A DNA stretch of 64,000 bases, from contig NZ_JBJNRJ010000001.1 of the NCBI RefSeq assembly GCF_046233715.1, forward strand, positions 62,001-126,000, read 5' to 3'. The stretch comes from Trujillonella humicola (GTDB lineage: Bacteria > Actinomycetota > Actinomycetes > Mycobacteriales > Geodermatophilaceae). The position numbers were made by a program, and so were the translations under genes. Below the pieces are notes generated by a model. That model saw only the letters and a list, made by a program, of their open reading frames with translations, was not told where the DNA came from and made no database searches. Positions 43,897 through 52,737 of this stretch are shown one piece after another (position 1 is the first letter of the stretch; each line of letters begins with the position of its first letter).

Positions 43897-44541
43897 ATGA
43901 CGGCAGGACAGGAAGGTCCCGACCAGCAGGGCTGGCGGCAGCCGCCGCCGGGGCCGCCGGGGTACCCCGGCCAGCAGCCGCCGCAGGGGCCGCCGGGGTA
44001 CCCCGGCCAGCAGCCCCCGTACGGCGGCTACGGGCCGGCGCCGTCGGCGCCGCCCGGCTGGGGCGGTCCGCCGCCCGAGCCGATGGAGCGGCCGACGACC
44101 GTCCGGGTCGGGATCGGTGCCTTCGTGGCCACGCTGGTCCTCGGCCTGGTCTCGGCCGTCGTGCAGTTCTCCGACACCGACGGGTTCATCGACGAGCTGC
44201 AGGCCCAGGACCCGTCGATCACCGAGGACGTCGCCCGCACGGCCCTGACCGTGGGCATCGTCCTCGGGCTGCTGATCGTGGCGCTGCAGGCGCTGTTCAT
44301 CTGGTTCGCCTGGCAGGGGCGCAACTGGGCCCGCATCGTGCTGTTCGTCCTGGGCGGCCTCACGGTGGTGTTCGGGCTCGCCGGTCTCGGCGGCGGCACC
44401 GCCACGGGAGCCGACGGCTTCCTCACGTCCATGGCGGTCTTCTCGTGGTTCCTCACGCTCGTCGGCGTCGTCGCCCTGGCGCTGAAGCCCTCCTCGGACT
44501 GGTACCGGCACGAGACGCAGCGCCGCCGCGCGATGCGCTGA
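43897..44541 (+). CDS. Membrane protein with proline/glycine/glutamine-rich N-terminus
   Basis: 214 aa. The first 65 residues are Pro/Gly/Gln-rich with the unit PPGYPGQQPP twice, mirrored by a DNA repeat. Four hydrophobic segments follow: VGIGAFVATLVLGLVSAVV, ALTVGIVLGLLIVALQALFIWFAW, IVLFVLGGLTVVFGLAGLG and MAVFSWFLTLVGVVALAL. The C-terminus is basic and cytoplasmic (YRHETQRRRAMR). This shape is common among uncharacterised actinobacterial membrane proteins. AGGGAG with 5 nt spacing selects ATG 43897. The function is unknown. Confidence 0.8.
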   Translation: MTAGQEGPDQQGWRQPPPGPPGYPGQQPPQGPPGYPGQQPPYGGYGPAPSAPPGWGGPPPEPMERPTTVRVGIGAFVATLVLGLVSAVVQFSDTDGFIDELQAQDPSITEDVARTALTVGIVLGLLIVALQALFIWFAWQGRNWARIVLFVLGGLTVVFGLAGLGGGTATGADGFLTSMAVFSWFLTLVGVVALALKPSSDWYRHETQRRRAMR

Positions 44542-44581
44542 GCCCGGGACGGCGCGCGCTGAGCCCGGGATCGGCGCGCGC
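44539..44581. repeat. 21/22-bp tandem duplication at the 3' end of the membrane protein gene
   Basis: TGAGCCCGGGA plus GGCGCGCGC occurs twice, starting at the stop codon itself (44539 and 44560). Confidence 0.7.
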
Positions 44582-44629
44582 CGAGGCCTGGTCGGGAGGG
44601 GCCCGTCCGGGCATCGTGACCCAACCGTG

Positions 44630-46354
44630 ATGAACCGAACGGGCCCCACCGGGCGAAGACCCTCCGTGACCACCCTCGAGCAGGCCCCTGCGCCCGCCGC
44701 CGACGACGCCCCCGCGGGGCGTCCCGGCCGGTGGGCGCGGCGCCTGCTCGCCGCGCTGGCCGGCCTGCTGGCCGCCGCCGTCGCGCTCGGCGTCGCGCAG
44801 CTGGTGTCGGCGGCCACCGGACCGTCGACGGCCCCCGTGGTCGCGGTCGGCGACACGGTCATCACCCTCGTGCCCGAGTCGGTGAAGCAGTTCGCCATCT
44901 CGACGTTCGGCGAGAACGACAAGATCGCGCTCGTCGCCGGCACCCTCGTGGTCGTCGCCCTCTACGCCCTGGTGGTCGGCGTGCTGGCGCTGCGGTGGCG
45001 CGTCGTGGGTGTGGTGGGTGTCGCGGTGTTCGGCGTCCTGGGCGCGTGGGCCGCGGCCAGCCGCCCCGCCGCCGAGACCCTCGCCTGGCTGCCCTCGGTC
45101 GCCGGCGCCGGTGCCGGCGTCCTCGCGCTGCTGCTCCTGCTGCGCCCGCTGACCGGAGCGCCGGTCCTCCCGCGCACCCGGCAGCCGGCGGACGCGTCGG
45201 CGGCGGTGGGGCGGCACGCGGACGAGACCGCGGTCGACCGCCTCCGCCAGGCGCTGGGCACCGCCGGCGACCGCAAGGGCCTGGACCGCCGCGGCTTCTT
45301 CCTCACCAGCGGCGCCGCCCTCGGCGTCGCCGCGGTGACCGGCGGCGGCGGGTACCTGCTGCAGCGCCGCTTCGACGTCAGCGGCGAGCGCGCCGACCTG
45401 ACCCTGCCCGCGCCCGCGTCGCCGGCGCCCCCGCTGCCCGGCGGCGCCGATCTGTCCGGGACCGTCGAGGGCCTGACCCCGCTGGTCACCCGCAACGGCG
45501 ACTTCTACCGGGTCGACACCGCCATCACCGTTCCGCAGATCAAGCCCTCGGACTACCGGCTCGAGCTGACCGGCTCGTTCGACTCCGCCTCGACGTACTC
45601 CCTGGCCGACCTGTACGGCCGCGACGACCTCGTCGAGCGGGACATCACGCTGACCTGCGTCTCCAACGAGGTCGGCGGGGGGCTGGCCGGGACCGCCCGG
45701 TGGCTCGGCGTCCCGCTGGGCACGTTCCTCCGCGAGAACGGCGTCTCCGGCGACTCCACCCAGCTGGTCTGCCGCTCCAGCGACGGCATGACGATCGGGG
45801 CGCCGACGCGCTCCGCGCTCGACGTCGAGGACGCGATGCTCGCCATCGGGATGAACGGCGAGCCGCTGCCCGTCGAGCACGGTTTCCCGGTGCGCATGAT
45901 CATCCCGGGGCTCTACGGCTACGTGTCGGCCTGCAAGTGGCTGGTCGGCATCGAGGCGACGACGTTCGACGCCTTCGACGCCTACTGGGTCCAGCGGGAG
46001 TGGGCTCAGGAAGGACCGATCAAGGTCGCCTCCCGCATCGACACCCCGGCGCCGCTGCGGCGGTTCCCCGCCGGACGCCGGCCGATCGCCGGGGTCGCGT
46101 GGGCGCAGACCCGCGGCATCGGCCGGGTGGAGGTCCGCATCGACGACGGGGACTGGCTCGAGGCCGACCTCTCGCCCGAGGTCGACGCCGACGTGTGGCG
46201 CCAGTGGGTGCTGCCGCACGACTTCGCTCCCGGCAGCTACCAGCTCACCGTGCGGGCCACGACGGCCGACGGCGAGGTGCAGACCGCCGAGCGGGCCACG
46301 CCGTTCCCCTCGGGCGCGACCGGCCTGCACTCGATACGGGTGATCGCGACCTAG
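44630..46354 (+). CDS. Membrane-anchored sulfite-oxidase-like molybdopterin oxidoreductase
   Basis: 574 aa. Three or four N-terminal hydrophobic segments (LLAALAGLLAAAVALGVAQL, LVAGTLVVVALYALVVGVLAL, VVGVVGVAVFGVLGAW, LAWLPSVAGAGAGVLALLLLL) are followed by a Tat-like RRGFFLTSGAALGVAAVTGG. The oxidoreductase domain has molybdenum-ligating C343 (DITLTCVSNEVGG) and the loop LPVEHGFPVRMIIPGLYGY. A C-terminal Mo-co dimerisation domain ends the protein. It probably faces the cell exterior and oxidises or reduces a small substrate. GTG 44627 and 44666 are other possible starts. A fasciclin lipoprotein follows. Confidence 0.87.
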   Translation: MNRTGPTGRRPSVTTLEQAPAPAADDAPAGRPGRWARRLLAALAGLLAAAVALGVAQLVSAATGPSTAPVVAVGDTVITLVPESVKQFAISTFGENDKIALVAGTLVVVALYALVVGVLALRWRVVGVVGVAVFGVLGAWAAASRPAAETLAWLPSVAGAGAGVLALLLLLRPLTGAPVLPRTRQPADASAAVGRHADETAVDRLRQALGTAGDRKGLDRRGFFLTSGAALGVAAVTGGGGYLLQRRFDVSGERADLTLPAPASPAPPLPGGADLSGTVEGLTPLVTRNGDFYRVDTAITVPQIKPSDYRLELTGSFDSASTYSLADLYGRDDLVERDITLTCVSNEVGGGLAGTARWLGVPLGTFLRENGVSGDSTQLVCRSSDGMTIGAPTRSALDVEDAMLAIGMNGEPLPVEHGFPVRMIIPGLYGYVSACKWLVGIEATTFDAFDAYWVQREWAQEGPIKVASRIDTPAPLRRFPAGRRPIAGVAWAQTRGIGRVEVRIDDGDWLEADLSPEVDADVWRQWVLPHDFAPGSYQLTVRATTADGEVQTAERATPFPSGATGLHSIRVIAT

Positions 46355-46500
46355 CCGTCCCGCCCGCACCACCCCAGGACCCGTCTCGGCCTCCCGGCCG
46401 CAGACGCCGTCCCCGACCCGTCCGTCGGGCCCGGGGAGAGCACCACCCGCCCCGCGGCGCCCGTGACCCCGGCGCCGCACAGGAAGAGATGGAGCACCTC

Positions 46501-47169
46501 GTGAAGCGCACCCTGACCCGCGGCGTGATGCTGGCGGCCGCCTCGACCCTCGCGCTCGGCATGGCCGCGTGCGGGGCCGACGACGCCGACGACACCGCCG
46601 CGGACACCGGCTCGACCGCGACCAGCACCCCCGCCGACGAGGGCATGACGAGCGCCCCCTCCTCCGACCCGGCCATGGCCGAGGAGCCCTTCGGTGCCGG
46701 GTGCACCGCGGTCCCGACCGAGGGCGAGGGCAGCTTCACCGGGATGGCCGACGACCCGGTGGCGACGGCGGCCGGCAACAACCCGGCCCTGTCCACGCTG
46801 GTCGAGGCGGTCGGCGTCGCCAACCTCGTCGACACGCTCAACAGCGCGCAGGACATCACGGTGCTGGCACCGGCGAACCCGGCGTTCGAGGCCATCCCGG
46901 CCGACCAGCTCCAGGCCGTCCTGGCCGACAACGCCCAGCTGACCGCGATCCTGACCCACCACGTCATCGAGGGCCGCATGGCGCCCGACGAGCTGGCCGG
47001 CACCCACACCACGCTCAACGGCGACGAGGTGACCATCGCCGGGTCCGGCGAGGCGTTCACGATCGACGGCACCGTCACCCAGACCCAGGCCTCGGTCATC
47101 TGCGGCAACGTGCAGACCTCCAACGCGACCGTCTACATCATCGACCAGGTCCTGGCGCCCGCCGCCTGA
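46501..47169 (+). CDS. Fasciclin (FAS1) domain lipoprotein
   Basis: 222 aa. The signal MKRTLTRGVMLAAASTLALGMAAC ends in a lipobox with Cys about residue 25. An acidic Ser/Thr-rich linker leads into one FAS1 domain (NPALSTLVEAVGVANLVDTLNSAQDITVLAPANPAFEAIP, ILTHHVIEGRMAPDEL, VYIIDQVLAPAA). FAS1 proteins such as mycobacterial MPT83/MPT70 are surface adhesion or secreted proteins. GGAG 6 nt before GTG 46501 supports this start over ATG 46489. It sits about 150 bp downstream of the molybdoenzyme. Confidence 0.9.
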   Translation: MKRTLTRGVMLAAASTLALGMAACGADDADDTAADTGSTATSTPADEGMTSAPSSDPAMAEEPFGAGCTAVPTEGEGSFTGMADDPVATAAGNNPALSTLVEAVGVANLVDTLNSAQDITVLAPANPAFEAIPADQLQAVLADNAQLTAILTHHVIEGRMAPDELAGTHTTLNGDEVTIAGSGEAFTIDGTVTQTQASVICGNVQTSNATVYIIDQVLAPAA

Positions 47170-47237
47170 GCCCCGCCGCCAGAGCGAGGACCCCCACCGC
47201 TCGCACGCCCGCGGCGGGACCCTGCAGAGGCACGCAG

Positions 47238-47268
47238 CGGCCCGGCTCCCCTCGTGGGGGCCGGGCCG
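47238..47268. terminator. GC hairpin downstream of the fasciclin gene
   Basis: CGGCCCGGC-CCCC pairs with GGGG-GCCGGGCCG with one bulged T and loop TCGT. A partial member of the recurrent 3'-end stem-loop family lies just before it (about 47186-47228). Confidence 0.65.
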
Positions 47269-47338
47269 TCGTGCGTCCCGGCCGGTCGGCGACGAGGCGG
47301 AGCCGGGAGGAGCGCACGGCCGCACGGTCGTCCCTCAG

Positions 47339-47344
47339 TAGGGT
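47339..47344 (+). promoter_or_regulatory. -10 element of leaderless pyrE promoter
   Basis: TAGGGT ends 7 nt before the pyrE ATG. There is no ribosome binding site between them. Confidence 0.5.
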
Positions 47345-47351
47345 CGGCCGC

Positions 47352-47954
47352 ATGCACGAGGACCCCGTTCCCCCGCACCCCTCGTCCTTCGGGGCGGGCC
47401 CCCGGAACGGGGCCGGTCACCCCGATCGCGACCGGCTGCTCGAGCTCGTCGTCGACCTGGCGGTCGTGCACGGGAGGGTGACGCTCTCCTCCGGCCGCGA
47501 AGCCGACTGGTACATCGACATGCGCCGGCTGACCCTCCACCACGAGGGTGCCCCGCTCGTCGGCCGGGTCATGCGGCAGCTGACCGGCGACCTGCGCTAC
47601 GACGTGGTCGGCGGCCTGACCCTGGGGGCCGACCCCGTGGCGACGGCGATGCTGCACGCCGCCGCCCAGGGCGAGGGTTTCCTCGACGCCTGCGTGGTCC
47701 GCAAGGCCGGCAAGGCGCACGGGCTCCAGCGGCGGATCGAGGGGCCGGACGTCGCCGGGCGCTCGGTGCTGGTCGTCGAGGACGTGTCCACCACCGGCAG
47801 CAGCCCGCTGACCGCCGTCGAGGCGCTGCGCGAGGCCGGGGCCGAGCCGATCGCCGTCGCCGTCGTCGTCGACCGGGGTGGCCGGGCGGCGGTCGAGGAG
47901 GCCGGGCTGGAGTACCGCGCCGCGTTCACCCTGGCCGATCTCGGCCTGGCGTAG
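47352..47954 (+). CDS. pyrE: Orotate phosphoribosyltransferase
   Basis: 200 aa. The PRPP-binding motif is VLVVEDVSTTGSSPLTAVEAL, and the flexible-loop lysines appear in VVRKAGKAHG. LSSGREADWYIDMRRLTL is the usual early substrate region. It makes OMP from orotate and PRPP. The first ~25 residues are Pro/Gly-rich and not conserved; the next possible start is not obvious. Transcription probably begins at the ATG. Confidence 0.96.
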   Translation: MHEDPVPPHPSSFGAGPRNGAGHPDRDRLLELVVDLAVVHGRVTLSSGREADWYIDMRRLTLHHEGAPLVGRVMRQLTGDLRYDVVGGLTLGADPVATAMLHAAAQGEGFLDACVVRKAGKAHGLQRRIEGPDVAGRSVLVVEDVSTTGSSPLTAVEALREAGAEPIAVAVVVDRGGRAAVEEAGLEYRAAFTLADLGLA

Positions 47955-47984
47955 CGGACCGCCGGTCCGGGCGACCGGCCGCCG

Positions 47985-47990
47985 TACCGT
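47985..47990 (+). promoter_or_regulatory. -10 element of leaderless promoter before the GlcD-type oxidase
   Basis: TACCGT is followed 6 nt later by GTG 47997, which supports that start over GTG 47991. Confidence 0.4.
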
Positions 47991-47996
47991 GTGTCC

Positions 47997-49409
47997 GTGA
48001 CCACAGTGACCACGGCGTGGATCGCCGAGCTGGTCGACGCGCTCGGCGCCGGCAGCGTGCTCACCGACCCGGACGTCACCGCCTCCTACGCCCGCGACCA
48101 GGCCATGCTCGCCGAGGCGGGCACACCCGCCGCCGTGGTGTTCCCCCGCTGCACGGCCGACGTCGCCGCGGTCATGCGGATCGCGCACCGGCACGGCGTC
48201 CCGGTCGTCCCCCGAGGAGCGGGCTCGGGGCTCGCCGGCGCCAGCAACGCCGTCGACGGCGCCATCACGCTCGTCATGACCCGGATGGACGCCGTCCTCG
48301 AGGTGTCCCCGGCCGACCGGCTCGCCGTCGTCCAGCCGGGCGTGGTGAACAAGCAGCTGCGCGACGCCGTCGCCGGGCACGGGCTGTTCTACCCACCCGA
48401 CCCCTCCAGCTACGACTGGTGCACGATCGGCGGCAACCTCTCCACCAACTCCGGCGGCCTGTGCTGCGTCAAGTACGGCGTCACGACCGACTACGTGCTG
48501 GGCCTGGAGCTCGTCCTCGCCGACGGCCGGGTGCTGCGCACCGGGCGCCGCACGGTCAAGGGCGTCGCCGGGTACGACTTGGCCCGGTTGTTCGTCGGCT
48601 CGGAGGGCACGCTGGGCGTGATCACCGAGGCCACCCTCGCCCTGCGCCCCGCGCCGCAGCGGCCGGTCACCCTGGCGGCCACGTTCGCCACCACCGCGCA
48701 GACCGGCCAGGTGGTGGAGCGGGTGGTGACCACCGGCCTGGTGCCCAGCCTGCTGGAGGTCATGGACAACACCTGCATCCGCGCCGTCGACGACCTGCTG
48801 CGCGCCGACCTCGACCGCGAGGCCCACGCGCTGCTGGTCGCCCAGTCCGACACCGGCGGGACCGCGGCCCTCGCCGAGATCGAGGCGCTCGCCGCCCTGT
48901 GCCGGGAGGCCGGTGCCGACCTCGTGCACACCACCGACGACCCGGCCGAGGGCGATCTGCTGCTCGCCGCCCGCCGGATGGCGCTGCCGGCGCTGGAGCA
49001 GCTGGGCAGCACGCTCATCGACGACGTCGCCGTCCCCCGCTCGGCGATCGCCACCTTCCTCGACGGCTGCGACGCGATCGCCGCCGGGCGGGCGCTGACC
49101 ATCGGCGTCGTCGGGCACGCCGGGGACGGCAACATGCACCCGACCATCTGCTTCGACCCCGCCGACGCCGGCCAGCGCGAGCGGGCGTTCGCCGCCTTCG
49201 ACGACATCCTGGAGCTGGGGCTCTCGCTGGGCGGCACGGTCACCGGGGAGCACGGCGTCGGCTCGCTCAAGGTCGACTGGCTGGAGCGGGAGGTCGGCCC
49301 GGTGTCGCTGGAGGTGCACCGCTCGATCAAGGACGCGCTGGACCCGACCGGCCTGCTCAACCCGGGCAAGGTGCTGCGTCGCCCGCCGGAGGGCCGCCTG
49401 ACACGCTGA
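47997..49409 (+). CDS. FAD-linked oxidase/dehydrogenase (GlcD/D-lactate dehydrogenase type)
   Basis: 470 aa. The PCMH-type FAD domain has VVPRGAGSGLAGASN and DWCTIGGNLSTNSGGLCCVKYG. The C-terminal cap has VVGHAGDGNMHPTICFD with metal-binding histidines, GGTVTGEHGVGSLK and DPTGLLNPGKVL. It oxidises a 2-hydroxyacid such as glycolate or D-lactate and passes electrons to quinone or cytochrome. No GlcE or GlcF partner is adjacent, which favours a stand-alone D-2-hydroxyacid dehydrogenase. Confidence 0.92.
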   Translation: MTTVTTAWIAELVDALGAGSVLTDPDVTASYARDQAMLAEAGTPAAVVFPRCTADVAAVMRIAHRHGVPVVPRGAGSGLAGASNAVDGAITLVMTRMDAVLEVSPADRLAVVQPGVVNKQLRDAVAGHGLFYPPDPSSYDWCTIGGNLSTNSGGLCCVKYGVTTDYVLGLELVLADGRVLRTGRRTVKGVAGYDLARLFVGSEGTLGVITEATLALRPAPQRPVTLAATFATTAQTGQVVERVVTTGLVPSLLEVMDNTCIRAVDDLLRADLDREAHALLVAQSDTGGTAALAEIEALAALCREAGADLVHTTDDPAEGDLLLAARRMALPALEQLGSTLIDDVAVPRSAIATFLDGCDAIAAGRALTIGVVGHAGDGNMHPTICFDPADAGQRERAFAAFDDILELGLSLGGTVTGEHGVGSLKVDWLEREVGPVSLEVHRSIKDALDPTGLLNPGKVLRRPPEGRLTR

Positions 49410-49414
49410 GCCGC

Positions 49415-50761
49415 ATGAGAGCAGACCGCTTGCTCGTCGTCGGCGGGGACGCTGCCGGGATGTCCGCGGCGGCGCAGGCCCGTCGCCTGCGTCCCGAGCT
49501 GTGCATCACCGTGCTGGAGCAGGGCCCGGACGTGTCCTACTCCGCCTGCGGCATCCCCTACTGGATCGGCGACCTCGTGAGCGACCGCGACCGGCTGATC
49601 GCCCGGACCCCGGCGGACTTCGCCGCCCAGGACATCGACGTGCGGATGCGCACCCGCGCCGAGGCGATCGACCTCGCGGCGGGAACCGTGCGCACCTCGG
49701 ATGGGGAGGTGCTCGGCTACGACCGGCTGGTGGTCGCCACCGGGGGCCGGCCCGCGCGTCCGCCGATCCCCGGCCTGGACGCCGCGGGCGTGCACGGCGT
49801 CCACCGGCTGGCCGACGGCGCCGACATCCGCGCCGCGATCGCCGCCGGGGCCCGCCGGGCCGTCGTCCTCGGCGGGGGGTACATCGGCCTGGAGATGGCC
49901 GAGGTCCTGCACGCGCGGGGGCTCGAGGTCACCGTGGTCCTCGCCGACCCGCTGCCGATGGCCCAGCTCGACGAGGACATGGGGGAGCGGGTGTGCGCGG
50001 CGATGGGGTCGATGGGCATCGACGTCCGTCCCGGGGAGCCGGTCCGCGAGGTGGAGACCGACGTCGACGGCGTCGCCCGTGCGGTGCGGACCGACGCGGG
50101 GGCCTACGACACCGACCTCGTCGTCCTCGGGCTGGGGATGGGGCCGGAGGCGGCGCTGGCCGCCGACGCCGGGCTGCAGCTGGGCAGCACCGGCGCGATC
50201 GAGGTGGACCGGACCCAGCGCAGCGTCTCCCACCCGGAGGTCTACGCCGCCGGTGACTGCTCCCAGACGTTCTCCCGCATCACCGGCGAGGCCGTGCACG
50301 TCGCGCTGGGCACGCACGCCAACAAGCAGGGCCGGGTGGCGGGGTCGGTGATCGGCGGGCGGCCGGCCCGCTTCGCCGGCGTCCTCGGGACCGCGCTCAC
50401 CAAGGTGGGGGAGACCGAGATCGGCCTCACCGGGCTCGGCAGCGAGCACGCGGCGCGGGCCGGCTACGACGTCCGCACCGAGGTGGTCGAGGGGACCACC
50501 CGCGCCGGCTACTTCCCCGGCGCGGAGGAGATCACGGTCAAGCTGATCAGCGAGCGGGGGTCCGGGCTGCTGCTCGGCGCGCAGATCGTCGGCGGGCCGG
50601 GCAGCGGGAAGCGGATCGACGTCTTCGCCACGGCCATCTGGGCCGGCCTGACCGCCGAGGAGCTGGCCGGATCCGACCTGTCGTACGCGCCGCCGTTCTC
50701 GCCGACCTACGACCCGGTCCTGGTGGCGGCCCGGGTGTCCAGCCGGATCGAGCAGGGGTAA
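49415..50761 (+). CDS. Pyridine nucleotide-disulfide oxidoreductase (CoA-disulfide reductase/NADH oxidase type)
   Basis: 448 aa. The FAD-binding start is LLVVGGDAAGMSAAAQARR. The single redox cysteine is C45 (SYSACGIPYWIG), as in CoA-disulfide reductase and NADH oxidase. The NAD site is AVVLGGGYIGLEMAEVL and the second FAD motif is VYAAGDCSQTF. A C-terminal dimerisation domain ends YAPPFSPTYDPVLVAARV. It may keep low-molecular-weight thiols reduced. It starts 5 bp after the previous gene. Confidence 0.9.
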   Translation: MRADRLLVVGGDAAGMSAAAQARRLRPELCITVLEQGPDVSYSACGIPYWIGDLVSDRDRLIARTPADFAAQDIDVRMRTRAEAIDLAAGTVRTSDGEVLGYDRLVVATGGRPARPPIPGLDAAGVHGVHRLADGADIRAAIAAGARRAVVLGGGYIGLEMAEVLHARGLEVTVVLADPLPMAQLDEDMGERVCAAMGSMGIDVRPGEPVREVETDVDGVARAVRTDAGAYDTDLVVLGLGMGPEAALAADAGLQLGSTGAIEVDRTQRSVSHPEVYAAGDCSQTFSRITGEAVHVALGTHANKQGRVAGSVIGGRPARFAGVLGTALTKVGETEIGLTGLGSEHAARAGYDVRTEVVEGTTRAGYFPGAEEITVKLISERGSGLLLGAQIVGGPGSGKRIDVFATAIWAGLTAEELAGSDLSYAPPFSPTYDPVLVAARVSSRIEQG

Positions 50762-50818
50762 GGACCCCGGTGCCCCCCACGCCACGCTCCGCGCGGCGCG
50801 GGCCCCTGCACCGGGGCC
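50762..50818 (+). terminator. Stem-loop of the recurrent 3'-end family (covariant copy)
   Basis: CCCCGGTGC (50765-50773) pairs with GCACCGGGG (50808-50816), extended by GG/CC across a bulged A exactly as in 4006-4062. One base pair is swapped relative to that copy. Confidence 0.6.
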
Positions 50819-50907
50819 GACGGCGCGGGCCCCTGCCACGGGGCCATGGGTGAGCGGGATACTGACCCGAGACGAGTGCGCAGTCGACGACGACAGGAGT
50901 GCCCCGC

Positions 50908-51942
50908 ATGCCCATCGCGACCCCTGAGGTCTACGCCGACATGATCAGCCGGGCGAAGGAGGGCGGCTTCGCCTACCCGGCCATCAACTGCACCTCCTCG
51001 GAGACGATCAACGCGGCCCTGCGCGGGTTCGCCGACGCCGGCAGCGACGGGATCATCCAGTTCTCCACCGGGGGCGCCGAGTTCGGCTCGGGCACCCGGG
51101 TCAAGGACATGGTCACCGGCGCCGTGGCGCTCGCGGAGTTCGCCCACGTCGTCGCCGAGAAGTACCCGGTCAACGTGGCGCTGCACACCGACCACTGCCC
51201 CAAGGACAAGCTGGACTCCTACGTCCGCCCGCTCATCGCGCTGTCGCAGGACCGCGTCGACGCCGGCCAGGCCCCGCTGTTCCAGTCGCACATGTGGGAC
51301 GGCTCGGCGGTCGACCTCGACGAGAACCTGTCCATCGCGGAGGAGCTGATCGCCCGGTGCGCCTCGGCCAAGATCGTGCTGGAGATCGAGATCGGCGTCG
51401 TCGGCGGTGAGGAGGACGGCGTCAGCCACGACATCAACGACAAGCTCTACACCGCCCCCGGCGACTACGTCGCCACCGCCAAGGCGCTGGGCCTCGGCGA
51501 GAAGGGCGTGTACCTGCTGGCCGCCACCTTCGGGAACGTCCACGGCGTCTACAAGCCCGGCAACGTCAAGCTGCGCCCGGAGATCCTCAAGCAGGGCCAG
51601 GAGGTCGTCACCGCCGAGCTGGGCCTGCCCGAGGGCAGCAAGCCGTTCAACTTCGTCTTCCACGGCGGTTCGGGCTCGCTGCAGGAGGAGATCCGCGAGG
51701 CGCTGTCCTACGGCGTGGTGAAGATGAACGTCGACACCGACACCCAGTACGCCTTCACCCGCCCGATCGCCGGGCACATGTTCACCAACTACGACGGCGT
51801 GCTGAAGGTCGACGGCGAGGTCGGCAACAAGAAGACCTACGACCCGCGCAGCTACCTCAAGGCGGCCGAGACGCACATGGCCGCCCGCGTCGTCCAGGCG
51901 TGCGAGGACCTGCTGTCGGCCGGCCAGTCCACGAGCGCATGA
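50908..51942 (+). CDS. fbaA: Class II fructose-bisphosphate aldolase
   Basis: 344 aa. The zinc and catalytic motif HTDHCPKDK (H93, D95, H96), the second-metal acidic region LEIEIGVVGGEEDG, TFGNVHGVYKPG and FHGGSGS are all present. MPIATPEVYADMISRAKEGGFAYPAINC is a standard actinobacterial start; ATG 50908 has AGGAG upstream. It splits fructose-1,6-bisphosphate in glycolysis and runs in reverse in gluconeogenesis. The stop overlaps DUF3151. Confidence 0.98.
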   Translation: MPIATPEVYADMISRAKEGGFAYPAINCTSSETINAALRGFADAGSDGIIQFSTGGAEFGSGTRVKDMVTGAVALAEFAHVVAEKYPVNVALHTDHCPKDKLDSYVRPLIALSQDRVDAGQAPLFQSHMWDGSAVDLDENLSIAEELIARCASAKIVLEIEIGVVGGEEDGVSHDINDKLYTAPGDYVATAKALGLGEKGVYLLAATFGNVHGVYKPGNVKLRPEILKQGQEVVTAELGLPEGSKPFNFVFHGGSGSLQEEIREALSYGVVKMNVDTDTQYAFTRPIAGHMFTNYDGVLKVDGEVGNKKTYDPRSYLKAAETHMAARVVQACEDLLSAGQSTSA

Positions 51943-52361
51943 CGCACTCCCACCTCAACCTGCTGGGCGAGCCGCCGGCGACCCTGCTGCCGGGCAACCC
52001 CGAGGCCGACCGCGAGCTGGCCGAGGGGGTCCCGGCCGCCGAGGTGGCCGCCCACCACCCGACGCACAGCGCCGCGTGGGCGGCGCTGGCCGAGGCGGCG
52101 ATCGACTCCCCCGAGCGGCAGCTGCGCGACACGATCGAGGCCTACGCCTACGCCCGCACCGGCTACCACCGCGGGCTGGACGCGCTGCGCCGCAACGGCT
52201 GGAAGGGCTTCGGCCCGGTGCCGTGGGCGCACGAACCCAACCGCGGCTTCCTGCGCTGCGTCACGGTGCTGGCCCGGGCGGCCGAGGCGATCGGGGAGGC
52301 CGACGAGCACGACCGCTGCACCCAGCTGCTGCGCGACTGCGATCCCAGCCTCGCCCCCTAG
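51939..52361 (+). CDS. DUF3151 family protein
   Basis: 140 aa, all-helical. HLNLLGEPPATLLPGNPEADRELAEG, AYAYARTGYHRGLDALRRNGWKGFGPVPWAHEPNRGFLR and DEHDRCTQLLRDCDP match DUF3151, an actinobacterial family usually placed right after fba. The ATG overlaps the aldolase stop. The function is unknown; a role near central carbon metabolism is inferred only from context. Confidence 0.92.
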   Translation: MTHSHLNLLGEPPATLLPGNPEADRELAEGVPAAEVAAHHPTHSAAWAALAEAAIDSPERQLRDTIEAYAYARTGYHRGLDALRRNGWKGFGPVPWAHEPNRGFLRCVTVLARAAEAIGEADEHDRCTQLLRDCDPSLAP

Positions 52362-52461
52362 GTCTCACCCTCCGTCATCTCGGCAGGCGGAACGGCTGGT
52401 CCGCCGTCACACTGCGTGTCCCAGGTGTCGTCCCGGCACCCCGACGCGAAGTGGGTGGGTC

Positions 52462-52605
52462 ATGGCAACACTGCTCTGGATCCTCGCCGTCGTCCTCGTG
52501 ATCGCCGGCATCGTCGCGATCGTGCGCGGTCAGCTCCTGTGGGGCATCGTGCTGATCGTGGTGGGGCTGCTGGTCGGCCCGGGCGGGGTGAGCATCTTCG
52601 CCTGA
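52462..52605 (+). CDS. GPGG-motif small membrane protein
   Basis: 47 aa. Two hydrophobic stretches, TLLWILAVVLVIAGIVAIV and LLWGIVLIVVGLLVGPGG, are joined by RGQ, and the protein ends GPGGVSIFA. Tiny proteins of this shape with a GPGG tail are widespread in actinobacteria and of unknown role. A strong terminator follows 4 nt after the stop, supporting a genuine monocistronic gene. Confidence 0.8.
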   Translation: MATLLWILAVVLVIAGIVAIVRGQLLWGIVLIVVGLLVGPGGVSIFA

Positions 52606-52609
52606 GCGG

Positions 52610-52645
52610 GCCGCCGGGCCGGGGTGGTGTCCCCGGCCCGGCGGC
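52610..52645 (+). terminator. 15-bp perfect GC hairpin after the small membrane protein
   Basis: The arm at 52610-52624 (starting GCCGCCGGGCC) pairs perfectly with 52631-52645 around loop TGGTGT. Confidence 0.8.
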
Positions 52646-52659
52646 GTGCTCAGGACGCC

Positions 52660-52673
52660 GTCACCGTGCAGTG
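52660..52673 (+). repeat. 14-bp direct repeat bracketing the AbiEi-like pseudogene
   Basis: GTCACCGTGCAGTG here and GTCACGGTGCAGTG at 53836-53849 differ at one base and lie 1176 bp apart on either side of the broken gene. Confidence 0.5.
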
Positions 52674-52737
52674 CTGCTGTCAGGTGGCACGGCGACGGCA
52701 GCGCTGTGGAGTGACGGCGGATGGCGCCGGCCGGCGA

